Below are positions 49,629-58,547 of a stretch of DNA of 64,000 bases, in pieces (position 1 is the first letter of the stretch; each line of letters opens with the position of its first letter). The DNA lies in assembly GCF_011068285.1 (NCBI RefSeq), contig NZ_CP049616.1, positions 2,770,501-2,834,500 on the forward strand, in the 5' to 3' direction. Position numbers and translations under genes: made by a program. Under the pieces are notes generated by a model. That model was not told where the DNA came from. It saw only the letters and a list, made by a program, of their open reading frames with translations, and ran no database searches. This DNA is from Flagellimonas oceani (GTDB taxonomy: Bacteria; Bacteroidota; Bacteroidia; Flavobacteriales; Flavobacteriaceae).

Positions 49629-51902
49629 CTACTTTTTGTCCGGTATACCATAAACCAGGTAGCCTTTTGCAACTGCTCCGGGCTTCTTGGAGTGGTCGTA
49701 ACTATCGCTTCTAAAATTAGAGGTTGCATTGATTACCAAATATTCCTTGCCATCCAAGGTAAACATACTGGGTTGTGCATTGGTCTCATGACTCAGTGTA
49801 GTTTCCCATAGCACATCCCCATTTTCGGCATCAAGCGCATAAACCTTGCCCCCTTTTGCCGTGGCAAACACAATGCCCGTAGAGGTAATGACCATGCCTT
49901 TTCGCTGGGTACCATTGGGGGCTCCTTTGGTTTCGCCTCCTTGCGCATAAAGCGAATCAATACCAATAGGTCGGCGCCACTTAATGGTTCCTTCGTTCAG
50001 GTCATAAGCCACAATAGAGGACCAAGGTGGATCTATCAAACCGGGCCAATCCAGACCGTAATCCGTAGTATATTGGTCTTCTGGTTGTTCCACGCCTTCA
50101 GGATAATCCTGCATTGGGGCTCCTCGCTTTAAATCTGGTGGAATAGTCACCCCTCCTGAAGCTACGACAGGGCCATCTACTGATTCTGCTTGTTGATTGC
50201 TTCTTCTAAAACTTCTGCGTTCAGGGTCTCCTCCTATATAACGGAACAAGGCTTTCAAGGAAGCTTCATCCACATGCACCAGACCGGGCATTACACCTTT
50301 TCCATTGATCACTGTATTTCTGAATTCTTCGTAGTACATATGATGCCCCAGATTCTTTAGGGAGGGTCCTGCCCCACCCTCCATATTGGAACCATGGCAG
50401 GCAATACACGAGGAGCCATAAAGGGATTTGACCTTGTCCACATCATTTTCCGTAAGCTCGTTTTTTGGTGGTTCCACCTTGCTCAATCTGTAAGTCGATG
50501 CATATTCCTGGGTCATTATGTACATCATTCCATTGCGAGGGTCGGCCGCTGTGTTTCCATAATTGGCACCACCCAAAGCCCCTGGCATCATAATGGTCTC
50601 GTATTTATCTGAGGGAGGTACGTACAATCCTGTTTTTGCAGAATCCAATCTTTTGAGCCAATCCTGCCGAAGACTATCCGAAAAATAAGGGTTCAAGTTT
50701 TCTTTGGTCACCTCATGTCTCGTAAAACTCGGAAGTGAGGTGATGGGTTGGGTGGGCCAAGATTCCTCCCCTGGCATTTCGCTTTTGGGAAACGGTTTTT
50801 CCTCTATGGGAAATAGTGGTTCCCCGGTTACCCTATCAAATACAAAAACAAAACCATGTTTGGTAGCAATGGCCACTGCATCCACTTTTTTGCCATCTTT
50901 GTCCACTGTGAGCAATTGTGGTGCCGGTGACAGGTCATAGTCCCAGAGATCATGGTGCACCGTTTGGTAGTGCCAGAGCCTCTCCCCCGTTTTTGCATCA
51001 AGGGCCACCAAAGAGTTGGCGAAAAGATTACTTCCCAACCGATCAGCGCCATAATAATCATAGGTTGGCGAACCGATGGGCAAAAAGGCAATTCCACGTT
51101 CCGTATCTACCGATATTTCGCTCCATACGTTGGCACCTCCTACATATTTATAAGCATCCTTAGGCCAAGTTTCATATCCATATTCCCCGGGATGGGGTAT
51201 GGTGTGAAAAATCCACTCCATTTTACCGGTAACCACATTATAGGCCCTTACGTGACCAGGTGGAGAAAAATAGGCCTCCCCGGGCGCGGACCCCAGTATC
51301 AACAGATTTTCGTAGATAACACCCGGCATCATGGGCTGTATCCTTGTTATGGATGTTGGATCTCTATCTAAACCTTCCCTAAGATCAACATAGCCATTGT
51401 TGCCGAAATCCATAACAGATTTTCCAGTAACGGCATCAATCGCCTGAATGGAATTGTTCAGCGTGAACAGTAATCTTTTGCTTTTTTTGTCCTCACTTTC
51501 CCAATAATTGATACCTCTTCGGGTAATTCCCGGTAAATCCGCATGTATCCAAAGTTCTTCACCCGTTTTGGCATTGATGGCAATAAGGGAGCTATTTTTC
51601 CCGAGAACGTACATGGTACTGTCCACAATAATGGGGCTGAAAAAATAAAAACGATCATCTCCCGACGGGTAGCTCCACAACAATTCCATTTGCTCAACAT
51701 TAGACTTGGTGATACTGGGCGACTCGAAAAACTTGGATTGGTCTGGACTACCTCCATAGTGTGACCATGTGATGTGTTCAGCAACTACGTTTGAATGGTT
51801 CCGACATCCCAATATAGTAGCCAAGATTATCAGCATGGTCGAGATAGGTCTCGACGTAGAAGTGAATTTAGTAGTTGACATTGTTCTCGATGAAAAGTCC
51901 AT
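49629..51902 (-). CDS. PQQ-dependent sugar/alcohol dehydrogenase with haem c domain (lipoprotein)
   Basis: A quinoprotein of 757 residues that would oxidise an aldose or alcohol outside the cytoplasm and pass electrons to its own haem. A lipobox ends at Cys33 (LATILGC). The beta-propeller has repeated PQQ blades (AINAKTGEELW, AYNVVTGKMEW, ALDAKTGERLWHYQ, ALDAENGDVLWETT). An inserted cytochrome c domain holds CIACH (C499, C502, H503) and a Met ligand (GVMPG, M538). The overall layout matches membrane-bound quinoprotein glucose dehydrogenase relatives. The start at 51902 may instead be the ATG at 51881. It follows the RraA-like gene by 64 bases. Confidence 0.88.
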   Translation of the reverse strand: MDFSSRTMSTTKFTSTSRPISTMLIILATILGCRNHSNVVAEHITWSHYGGSPDQSKFFESPSITKSNVEQMELLWSYPSGDDRFYFFSPIIVDSTMYVLGKNSSLIAINAKTGEELWIHADLPGITRRGINYWESEDKKSKRLLFTLNNSIQAIDAVTGKSVMDFGNNGYVDLREGLDRDPTSITRIQPMMPGVIYENLLILGSAPGEAYFSPPGHVRAYNVVTGKMEWIFHTIPHPGEYGYETWPKDAYKYVGGANVWSEISVDTERGIAFLPIGSPTYDYYGADRLGSNLFANSLVALDAKTGERLWHYQTVHHDLWDYDLSPAPQLLTVDKDGKKVDAVAIATKHGFVFVFDRVTGEPLFPIEEKPFPKSEMPGEESWPTQPITSLPSFTRHEVTKENLNPYFSDSLRQDWLKRLDSAKTGLYVPPSDKYETIMMPGALGGANYGNTAADPRNGMMYIMTQEYASTYRLSKVEPPKNELTENDVDKVKSLYGSSCIACHGSNMEGGAGPSLKNLGHHMYYEEFRNTVINGKGVMPGLVHVDEASLKALFRYIGGDPERRSFRRSNQQAESVDGPVVASGGVTIPPDLKRGAPMQDYPEGVEQPEDQYTTDYGLDWPGLIDPPWSSIVAYDLNEGTIKWRRPIGIDSLYAQGGETKGAPNGTQRKGMVITSTGIVFATAKGGKVYALDAENGDVLWETTLSHETNAQPSMFTLDGKEYLVINATSNFRSDSYDHSKKPGAVAKGYLVYGIPDKK

Positions 51903-51966
51903 TATACCAAGTTTTCATACACTCGGCAGGGCAAATGGCATTTGTCAAAATTTGATAGGTTTAGGT

Positions 51967-52902
51967 TTACCAAGTTCTTTTCTTCAAAATTTCTTGAATC
52001 TGCTCTCTGGAAACAGGAAGCTCATCAATATGTTCGTTGAGCCACTTGCTAAAATCCTTTTCGATTTCATCGGACCAACGCGTATCAATCTGTCCGGCAG
52101 TATAGGTTCCTTCTTTGATACGTTGATGTCCGAACATATCACGTAAGCGAACAACTTCGGAAGTTGTCGCCACTTTTTCTGCCAAATGGGCCGGTATAAA
52201 GGTGACCACCCCCATTTTGCCCAAAACAACATCCCCGGGCATTACGGTTACGGTTCTAATCCTTGTAGGTTGATTGATTCCGATGAGCATCGTGTTCAAG
52301 TCCCCCGGGGGATTATGGTGGGAAGCGTCGTAACTGGTGTAATAGGAAGTAAAACCGCCAATTTCCATGAGTCCTTCCACATCCCTTAGTGCGCCATCAT
52401 AAACAATTCCGTTACCTGTTTTTGCAAAAATGGCGTTACCCACGTTGTCACCAATTGTTGGGCCATCCTTGTCCGCACCAAATTGGTCGGCTACATAAAC
52501 ATCTCCCTTCACCAAAATATCCACGGGCCACGTATTCTGTCCTCGTTTTCCCTGGGCCTTACCACGATCATCGATGGCTTTCCAAACATCGGGGCGACCA
52601 GGCATAAAGGTTGCCGTGACAGCACGCCCGACCAAAACACTATCTGGATTTATCATTTTCCAGTCCTCTGCGATTTGATATCGATAGCCTTCGTTTTTCA
52701 TTACGGCCCAAGCCTCTTCCACACTAACGGATTTTATCCTTTCCAATAATGCATCCGAAACTTTTGGCCTTCCATCATCAAAGCGTTCTCCTTTCCATTC
52801 CGGGGTTAAAAAAATAAGTTCTTCCTTACTGATCTGTTGACCTATCAATTGGGTTGCCAGACCAACAAGAACCATTAGGATCATATACTTTTTTCGTAAC
52901 AT
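51967..52902 (-). CDS. Secreted RraA-like protein (HMG-aldolase fold), copy 1
   Basis: A protein of 311 residues with a Sec signal (MILMVLVGLATQLIGQ). The RraA/HMG-CHA aldolase core is present: KGDVYVADQFGADKDG, GDNVGNAIFAKTGNG and YDGALRDVEGL with R173 and D174 at the catalytic positions of the aldolases. True RraA proteins are cytoplasmic, about 160 residues, and inhibit RNase E; this one is exported and nearly twice as long, so a metabolic class II-type aldolase is more likely. The extra N-terminal part (KGERFDDGRPKVSDALLERI) is shared with the copy at 55858. Confidence 0.85.
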   Translation of the reverse strand: MLRKKYMILMVLVGLATQLIGQQISKEELIFLTPEWKGERFDDGRPKVSDALLERIKSVSVEEAWAVMKNEGYRYQIAEDWKMINPDSVLVGRAVTATFMPGRPDVWKAIDDRGKAQGKRGQNTWPVDILVKGDVYVADQFGADKDGPTIGDNVGNAIFAKTGNGIVYDGALRDVEGLMEIGGFTSYYTSYDASHHNPPGDLNTMLIGINQPTRIRTVTVMPGDVVLGKMGVVTFIPAHLAEKVATTSEVVRLRDMFGHQRIKEGTYTAGQIDTRWSDEIEKDFSKWLNEHIDELPVSREQIQEILKKRTW

Positions 52903-52929
52903 AATAGTATCTGTTTAATGAGTTATCGA

Positions 52930-54213
52930 TTATTCAAAAAATGGTATTCCCTCGGGCGCATATTTTCTCATGGCCTCTTCATTGATGTCTACTCCAATAC
53001 CTGGTTTGTCCGAAACCTTTACAAAACTGTCCTTCACCCAATCCCCTTCATCATAGGTCACAATTTCCTTAAACATGGAATCGGTGTGGAAATAGGATTG
53101 CCACTCCATTAAATGGAAATTAGGTACAGAGGCGCAAACATGGGCACATGCCATGGCCCCCAAAAACGAGGCTACCATATGTGGTGAAAAAGGCACATAA
53201 TAAAGATTCGCAAGATTGGCGATTCTTTGTCCTTCTCCCAGTCCACCACACTTTTGCAGATCTGGCATTATAATATCCACGCCATTATCCAATAATTGTT
53301 TAAATCCGTGACCTAAGTATACGTTTTCACCTGCAGAAATGGGCGTACTGGTTTCCTCTGCCAGCGTTTTAAAAGCGTCGAAGTTCTCTGCCGGAATTGG
53401 CTCTTCCAACCATGTTAGATTCAAATCTTCTACTTTTTTGGCAATGGTCTGGGCGGTCACATGATCATATCGTCCATGCATATCCACACATAGATCAATT
53501 TTTGGTCCTACCGCTTCCCTGACCGCAGCAAGTTGGTCATACATTCTTATAATTTCCCCAGGGCTGGCTGTCCAATTATAGCGATCGTATTTATCAGGGT
53601 CACTGGCATAATCCAAGTCGAATTTCAATGCATTGAAGCCCCAATTTTTAATGGCGTCCTTGGCCGCGGTAGCGAAATCATCGGGTGAAGGGAACCGAAC
53701 ACGGTATAAAGCGGTATCACAATATACCCTTACTTTATCACGGAACTTACCTCCCAACAATTGATAAACGGGCAAATCAAGTGCCTTACCCGCCAAATCC
53801 CATAAAGCGGTCTCTATCGCAGAAAGAACAGCTACGTATGCCCCTGATTGCCCACCACCGAAATGACCTGCACGACGAATGTCTTCAAATATTTTATGGA
53901 CATTGAACGGATTTTGGTCCCTCAAAAAAAATCCCATTCTTTTGACCAAGTGGTAGGTTCCGGGCACGGCATCCACGCCCTCTCCGCAACCATAAATTCC
54001 CTGATTGGTGTGTATTTTAACAAACAATCCGCTTCCTCGTCTAATATATCCGCATTTAACATCCGTGATTTTTAAATCAGATGGTGCGGATAATTTTGGA
54101 TTTTTATCTATTGCTTTTTGATATTCTGAACCATATGTCGCTGATGACACCATTCCCAATCCTGCACTGGCCATGATTGATTTGGATATAAAAGATCTTC
54201 TTGAATTTTTCAT
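52930..54213 (-). CDS. Tat-exported enolase-superfamily sugar-acid dehydratase, copy 1
   Basis: A protein of 427 residues, mandelate racemase/muconate lactonising type, similar to gluconate/galactonate/mannonate dehydratases. A Tat signal (NSRRSFISKS with R5R6) exports it folded. Capping domain about 48-160 and barrel 165-390. Active-site residues: K197-x-D199 (ALKFDLD), D244-x-H246 (VDMHGR, acid/base pair of the dehydratase group), metal ligands D244, E270 (WLEEP) and E296 (SAGEN), D318 (MPDLQKCGG) and H345 (SPHM). It would turn an aldonate into a 2-keto-3-deoxy acid. The neighbours are a BASS carrier and an RraA-like protein, 37 and 27 bases away. Confidence 0.88.
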   Translation of the reverse strand: MKNSRRSFISKSIMASAGLGMVSSATYGSEYQKAIDKNPKLSAPSDLKITDVKCGYIRRGSGLFVKIHTNQGIYGCGEGVDAVPGTYHLVKRMGFFLRDQNPFNVHKIFEDIRRAGHFGGGQSGAYVAVLSAIETALWDLAGKALDLPVYQLLGGKFRDKVRVYCDTALYRVRFPSPDDFATAAKDAIKNWGFNALKFDLDYASDPDKYDRYNWTASPGEIIRMYDQLAAVREAVGPKIDLCVDMHGRYDHVTAQTIAKKVEDLNLTWLEEPIPAENFDAFKTLAEETSTPISAGENVYLGHGFKQLLDNGVDIIMPDLQKCGGLGEGQRIANLANLYYVPFSPHMVASFLGAMACAHVCASVPNFHLMEWQSYFHTDSMFKEIVTYDEGDWVKDSFVKVSDKPGIGVDINEEAMRKYAPEGIPFFE

Positions 54214-54250
54214 AATTTGAGAATTTTTTTAAAATGGATAAAATATTATT

Positions 54251-55357
54251 TTAGTTGACTACTATAGGTTTAGGGGGGTCAGGGGTAGGCTTTCTATGCC
54301 AGTATGAGGCCAAGATTGAGCCGGTGATGTTCATCAGAGGTCCAAATACTGCGGGTGCCAATCCCATCGTGGCAATTTTACCCAAACTGTTTGCTATACC
54401 TGATGCCAATCCTCCGTTTTGCATTCCCACTTCAATGGCAATGGTCCTGGCATCCCTTTCGGACATCCTAAAGAGCTTTGCGTACCAATATCCCAGTAAA
54501 TACCCAAAAATATTGTGCATCAACACCAGCAACATCAACGTTCCACCGATTTCCAAAAGGCTGTCCCTACCCGCTGCAGTAATGATGGTAATTATAAGCC
54601 CAATTGCCAACATGGATATTAAGGGCATTGCCCTACCCAACCATTTAGTGTTATTGCCAAATAGTTTATTAAACAATAGTCCGGCCCCAATGGGTAGAAT
54701 GATCATCTTTATGATACTCCACATCATGGTTAACACATCAATTTCAATGAACTCCCCAGCGAATAACTTCATCATTAAAGGCGTAAGAAATGGTGCCAAA
54801 AGTGTTGCGATGGAAGTAATGGTTATCGAAAGTGCGACATTTGCCTTGGCCAAAAAAGCCATTACGTTGGAGGCCACACCACTGGGAGAACAGCCTATGA
54901 GCACTATTCCTGCCGCAATTTCTGGTGGAAAGTTACTGATCTGTGCCAAAAAATAGCCCATTAGCGGCATTACGACCAATTGTGCCGAAACTCCGATCAC
55001 CACCCCTTTTGGGGATTGAAATATGGCGGCAAAATCTTTGATACTCATTGTTGTTCCCATACCGAACATGATAATCTGTATCAAAGGAATTATGAGTGCC
55101 GTGAATTTGAAATCACCAATTTGGGTAAAGTAATCAGGAAAATAAAGTGCTGCCGTCACCCCTGCAAAAATCATGGTTGTGAAAATCAATCCCTTCATTT
55201 TTTCGTACCCGTTAAACCCGAAGGCCAACAAAGCAAAAAATCCAAGGATAAATGGTCCAGCTTGATCGATATGGCCCATGATGACCATTCCAATTATAAC
55301 GATGAAAAGCAGAGCTGCCAACCCTAATGCTATAGAATAAATACTTATCTTTTTCAA
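54251..55357 (-). CDS. Sodium symporter of the BASS (bile acid:Na+) family
   Basis: An inner-membrane carrier of 368 residues with about ten helices. The family motifs are IIMFGMGTTMSIKDFAAIFQSPKGVVIG (95-122), GIVLIGCSPSGVASNVMAFLAKANVALS near 150 and the late EVGMQNGGLASGIA. BASS carriers import organic anions with sodium; some carry pyruvate, pantoate or keto acids. Its place between the dehydratase and NTF2-like genes suggests uptake of the organic acid made outside the cytoplasm. The spacing to neighbours is 12 and 37 bases, so one operon. Confidence 0.87.
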   Translation of the reverse strand: MKKISIYSIALGLAALLFIVIIGMVIMGHIDQAGPFILGFFALLAFGFNGYEKMKGLIFTTMIFAGVTAALYFPDYFTQIGDFKFTALIIPLIQIIMFGMGTTMSIKDFAAIFQSPKGVVIGVSAQLVVMPLMGYFLAQISNFPPEIAAGIVLIGCSPSGVASNVMAFLAKANVALSITITSIATLLAPFLTPLMMKLFAGEFIEIDVLTMMWSIIKMIILPIGAGLLFNKLFGNNTKWLGRAMPLISMLAIGLIITIITAAGRDSLLEIGGTLMLLVLMHNIFGYLLGYWYAKLFRMSERDARTIAIEVGMQNGGLASGIANSLGKIATMGLAPAVFGPLMNITGSILASYWHRKPTPDPPKPIVVN

Positions 55358-55369
55358 AATAGGAGAGAT

Positions 55370-55831
55370 TTAAAGTTTATAGGCCTGTCTTGCCAGCAAT
55401 TTCCATTGTTTGCCTTCTTTTTGAAAAACCAACAGACAACCAATATTCACTGTCGCGGGTGTACCATTATTCGTTCCTTCTCCCTTAAAAATATGGCGTA
55501 CTACACCGGTTTTACCAGAAGTTGTTATGGTTTGATCTACCGGGGTTATCGAAGAAAATTGGAAACCACCATTTAAAACACCGTCCACGTATTCCTTTTT
55601 GTTCTCTATCTTACCGCTAGAGTGGCCGTAGGTTAGACTTTCCATAGTCAATTCTTCCAGTTTATCTTTGTTTCTATTGACCATGGCTTTGTAAAGTTGA
55701 CTTACGGCATCATCGATTTTTTTGACTTCGGCAGTATTTTTTTGGGCCACTAAAGTGGTGGAGAAACAAAGAAGTATTCCTAAAAAACAGTGTTTTGTTA
55801 TGGTTGAAAATTCAATAAGGTATTTTTTCAT
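55370..55831 (-). CDS. Secreted NTF2-like (DUF4440) protein
   Basis: A protein of 153 residues with a Sec signal (LGILLCFSTTLVAQ). The rest is a SnoaL/ketosteroid-isomerase-like fold: KKIDDAVSQLYKAMVNRNKD, LEELTMESLTYGHSSGKIEN and a strand region ending in LLARQAYKL. Related proteins bind small organic molecules or serve as isomerases. It lies 26 bases after the RraA-like gene and 12 before the BASS gene. The substrate is unknown; a lactone or keto-acid isomerase is conceivable. Confidence 0.75.
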   Translation of the reverse strand: MKKYLIEFSTITKHCFLGILLCFSTTLVAQKNTAEVKKIDDAVSQLYKAMVNRNKDKLEELTMESLTYGHSSGKIENKKEYVDGVLNGGFQFSSITPVDQTITTSGKTGVVRHIFKGEGTNNGTPATVNIGCLLVFQKEGKQWKLLARQAYKL

Positions 55832-55857
55832 TCTATTGGTTTTATGCTGGCAGTTAT

Positions 55858-56796
55858 CTATTGTTTTTTAGATGCCATATAATCATTGAGTTCTTTTCTG
55901 GACATGGGTAACTTGCTATCTGGATATTCCTTTAGCCAGTTTTCGAAATCTGTATTGATCTCTTCCGTCCATTTCGTGTCTATCTGTCCTGCGGTGTATT
56001 TTTTCTCCCGTAATCTTTGGAACCCAAACAGATCGCGCAGGCCTACGATTTCAGAAGACAGTACCAATTCCGAAGCCAAATGTGAAGGAATAAAAACGGT
56101 ACCATGCCGGTTCGCCAAAACCACATCGCCCGGTAATACGGTTGCCCTTCCAATTCGGATGGGCATATTAATACTGGTCAACATTTCCTCCTGCAGATAA
56201 GAAGGATCCGCACCTTTGTGCCAGCCATTGAATCCCTCAATATCCAAGAGCCCTGCGACATCCCTTACGCCACCGTCAAAAATTACCCCGTTTTTGGAAT
56301 TGGTATAAATGGCATTTCCTAAATTGGAACCGATCAGCGTGCCATCTATAATTCTTCCATAGCCATCTGCCACGTAGACGTCTCCAGGCACTAATTGTTG
56401 AATGGGCCATGAATTGCTTCCTCCAATGGTATCCCGTTTCTCCTGTGCGCCTTTAAGTTTCACCAACTGCTGATAGTCTGGTCTAAGTGGCATATATTGT
56501 GCCGTTACCACCCTACCGGTCATGGCTCTCTCTGGATGGATTATTTCCCATTCACCTTCATATTGGTTGTTATATCCCTTTCTTCTTAAAAAGCCCCAGG
56601 CCTCTTCTATTTGAATATTTTTCATTCTTTGCAATAAGGCATCGGAAACCTTTGGCCTTCCGTCCTCAAAACGCTCTCCGGTCCAGTTGGAGGTCAATTC
56701 CATAATGTATTCCGGTGAAGCGGTAACTCCTTGCGGTTTGGCATAAAAAAAAGCAAGAAAGCAACTTAGCCCCAATACCATCCTTAAATTTCTCAT
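55858..56796 (-). CDS. Secreted RraA-like protein (HMG-aldolase fold), copy 2
   Basis: A protein of 312 residues with a Sec signal (VLGLSCFLAFFYAKPQG). It is a clear paralogue of the protein at 51967: TGERFEDGRPKVSDALLQRM near 39, VPGDVYVADGYGRIIDG, GSNLGNAIYTNSKNG and FDGGVRDVAGL with R178 and D179. It keeps the Arg-Asp pair of pyruvate-releasing aldolases of this fold. It is likely a second activity or partner of the same pathway. It starts a tight minus-strand run after a 218-base gap with a large hairpin. Confidence 0.85.
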   Translation of the reverse strand: MRNLRMVLGLSCFLAFFYAKPQGVTASPEYIMELTSNWTGERFEDGRPKVSDALLQRMKNIQIEEAWGFLRRKGYNNQYEGEWEIIHPERAMTGRVVTAQYMPLRPDYQQLVKLKGAQEKRDTIGGSNSWPIQQLVPGDVYVADGYGRIIDGTLIGSNLGNAIYTNSKNGVIFDGGVRDVAGLLDIEGFNGWHKGADPSYLQEEMLTSINMPIRIGRATVLPGDVVLANRHGTVFIPSHLASELVLSSEIVGLRDLFGFQRLREKKYTAGQIDTKWTEEINTDFENWLKEYPDSKLPMSRKELNDYMASKKQ

Positions 56797-56856
56797 GTTC
56801 TATATTTTTTAATTTTCCTTTAAAAGGGATCCGTTCTTCACTAATTCCCTACTGTG

Positions 56857-56908
56857 TTAAGTTGGATAGGAAACCCCCGTTAACACGGGAGTTCTCCCAT
56901 CAACTTAA
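56857..56908. repeat. Long imperfect hairpin in the gap between the two halves of the minus-strand operon
   Basis: TTAAGTTG (56857-56864) pairs with CAACTTAA (56901-56908), and CCCGT (56876-56880) with ACGGG (56885-56889) around TAAC. It lies between the first dehydratase gene and the RraA-like gene. It could end, slow or process the transcript. Confidence 0.6.
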
Positions 56909-56942
56909 ACTAAATCAAACTAACTCAAACTAAATCCAAACT
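56907..56942. repeat. 10-bp tandem repeat
   Basis: AAACTAAATC, AAACTAACTC, AAACTAAATC, then C and AAACT: three and a half units of ten bases, about one helical turn each. It overlaps the edge of the hairpin at 56857-56908. Confidence 0.6.
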
Positions 56943-57014
56943 TGTCCCTACTACAGGGTCAATGATAATCTATTGGCACATCCTCATTCAGTAGGATGTT
57001 ACCACCTTTATTCG

Positions 57015-58514
57015 TTAACTATAAGTTCTATCGTGGGAACGAAGCTCGTTCCATTCCTCGGTAGATTTAAAGAATGTTTTATCCGAAGGATGTAAATGCG
57101 CCTTCACCACTTCTTCATCCAACTCTATCCCCAAACCTGGTGCGGTAAGTGGAACCGTGGCAAAACCTTTATCGATCATCTTAAAACCTCCAACCGTTTT
57201 TACCAGACTTTCCCACCATGGCACATCCACCGAATGGTGCTCCAGAGCCAAAAAGTTTTGGGTCGCAGCCGCACAATGCACATTGGCCATAAAGGAAACA
57301 GGTGTGCCTGCTTGGTGCATGGCCATTCCAATTCCAAATTCCTCTGCATAATCACCAATCCGTTTTGTCTCCAAAAGACCACCTGATGATGCTAAGTCTG
57401 GGTGTACAATATCAACCGACCTGTTATGGATGATGGGCTTGAAGTTCTCCAAGAAATGGATATCCTCACCTGTGGTGGTAGGCGTTTCCAGAGCTTCGGA
57501 GATGGTTCTCCACTGCTCTGTGTATTGCCATGGCACCATGTCTTCCAACCAAGCCAGTCTAAATTTGTCCAGCGCTTTTCCTAAACGGATTCCATTGTTA
57601 AGGTCGAAGTGTCCGTAGTGATCGGTGGAAATTGGAACTTCCCAACCTACCATTTCCCTAACATCCGCTACGCGTTGGGCCAACATTTCAAGGCCTTTCT
57701 CCGTAATCTGGATTTGGGTGAAGGGATGCATGGTGTTACCGTAGGACATATAGTTCCTGGCATCTCCCCACTGGGACAAACGACCGTTGTCATCTCTCCA
57801 GAATTTATCATTCACCAAGGTTCCGGAATCTGGTGGAAGTGAAGAAATAGCCACATCCATTTTCAACCAGGTATACCCTTGGGTATTCATTCTATAGTCG
57901 ATCAGCTTCTTTTGTTCCTCGGAGCTTCTTGCCTGGGGCGTATCAGCATAAAGTCTTACCTTATCGCGATAGCGTCCTCCCAGCAATTGCCAAGCGGGTA
58001 CATTGTAGGCCTTGCCACAAATATCCCAGAGTGCCATTTCCACCGCACAAACCCCGCCAGCTTGCCTGGCAGGTCCCCCAAATTGTTTTATACTCTTGAA
58101 TATTTTCTCGACATTACAAGGATTTTTACCCAAAATCCTACTTTTAAGAAATAGTGCATAACGTACGTCTGCGGCGTCCCTTACCTCACCAAGACCATAG
58201 ATTCCTTGATTGGTCTCTATCTTGATTATGGCCGTCCCGCCCATCACATTTGTGAGGGCATACCTCATATCGGTAATCTTGAGTTCCGAAGGGGCGGACA
58301 TACGGCTGACCTTGGATGTGGTCTGTGCTATGGTTTCCTCGATGCCCAGTCCAACCATACTGGTCATTGCAATGCCTCCCAATGCGGTTTTTTTCAGAAA
58401 GCTTCTTCTGTCATCCGCGGTTTTTGGGTTCTCAATTTCTGCCTGCCTCGCCAACCTAAGGTCTCTTTCTTCTTGCTTGTTCTTGGCTATGATTTGTTTT
58501 AATACTGATTTCAT
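57015..58514 (-). CDS. Tat-exported enolase-superfamily dehydratase, copy 2
   Basis: A protein of 499 residues. A long N-terminal stretch (35 residues) comes before the Tat motif DDRRSFLKK at 35-43. The enolase-type core has ALEMAL/WDICGKAYNVPAWQLLGG, K218 (WLKMD), D298, E324 (WLEDM), E350 (TGED), D373 (HPDLASSGG) and H400 (MAMHQAGTP). The usual D-x-H is replaced by TDHYGH (298 H 299 Y 300), so the acid/base chemistry may differ from copy 1. It follows susD by 33 bases. Substrate likely another aldonate or a different epimer. Confidence 0.85.
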   Translation of the reverse strand: MKSVLKQIIAKNKQEERDLRLARQAEIENPKTADDRRSFLKKTALGGIAMTSMVGLGIEETIAQTTSKVSRMSAPSELKITDMRYALTNVMGGTAIIKIETNQGIYGLGEVRDAADVRYALFLKSRILGKNPCNVEKIFKSIKQFGGPARQAGGVCAVEMALWDICGKAYNVPAWQLLGGRYRDKVRLYADTPQARSSEEQKKLIDYRMNTQGYTWLKMDVAISSLPPDSGTLVNDKFWRDDNGRLSQWGDARNYMSYGNTMHPFTQIQITEKGLEMLAQRVADVREMVGWEVPISTDHYGHFDLNNGIRLGKALDKFRLAWLEDMVPWQYTEQWRTISEALETPTTTGEDIHFLENFKPIIHNRSVDIVHPDLASSGGLLETKRIGDYAEEFGIGMAMHQAGTPVSFMANVHCAAATQNFLALEHHSVDVPWWESLVKTVGGFKMIDKGFATVPLTAPGLGIELDEEVVKAHLHPSDKTFFKSTEEWNELRSHDRTYS

Positions 58515-58547
58515 TCTTTATTCCTTTTTGATAATATCGGTTTCTAA

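Noticed and set aside
51967..52902. Calling the RraA-like genes regulators of RNase E
   Set aside because: Both have export signals and are nearly twice the RraA length, so a cytoplasmic RNase E inhibitor role does not fit.
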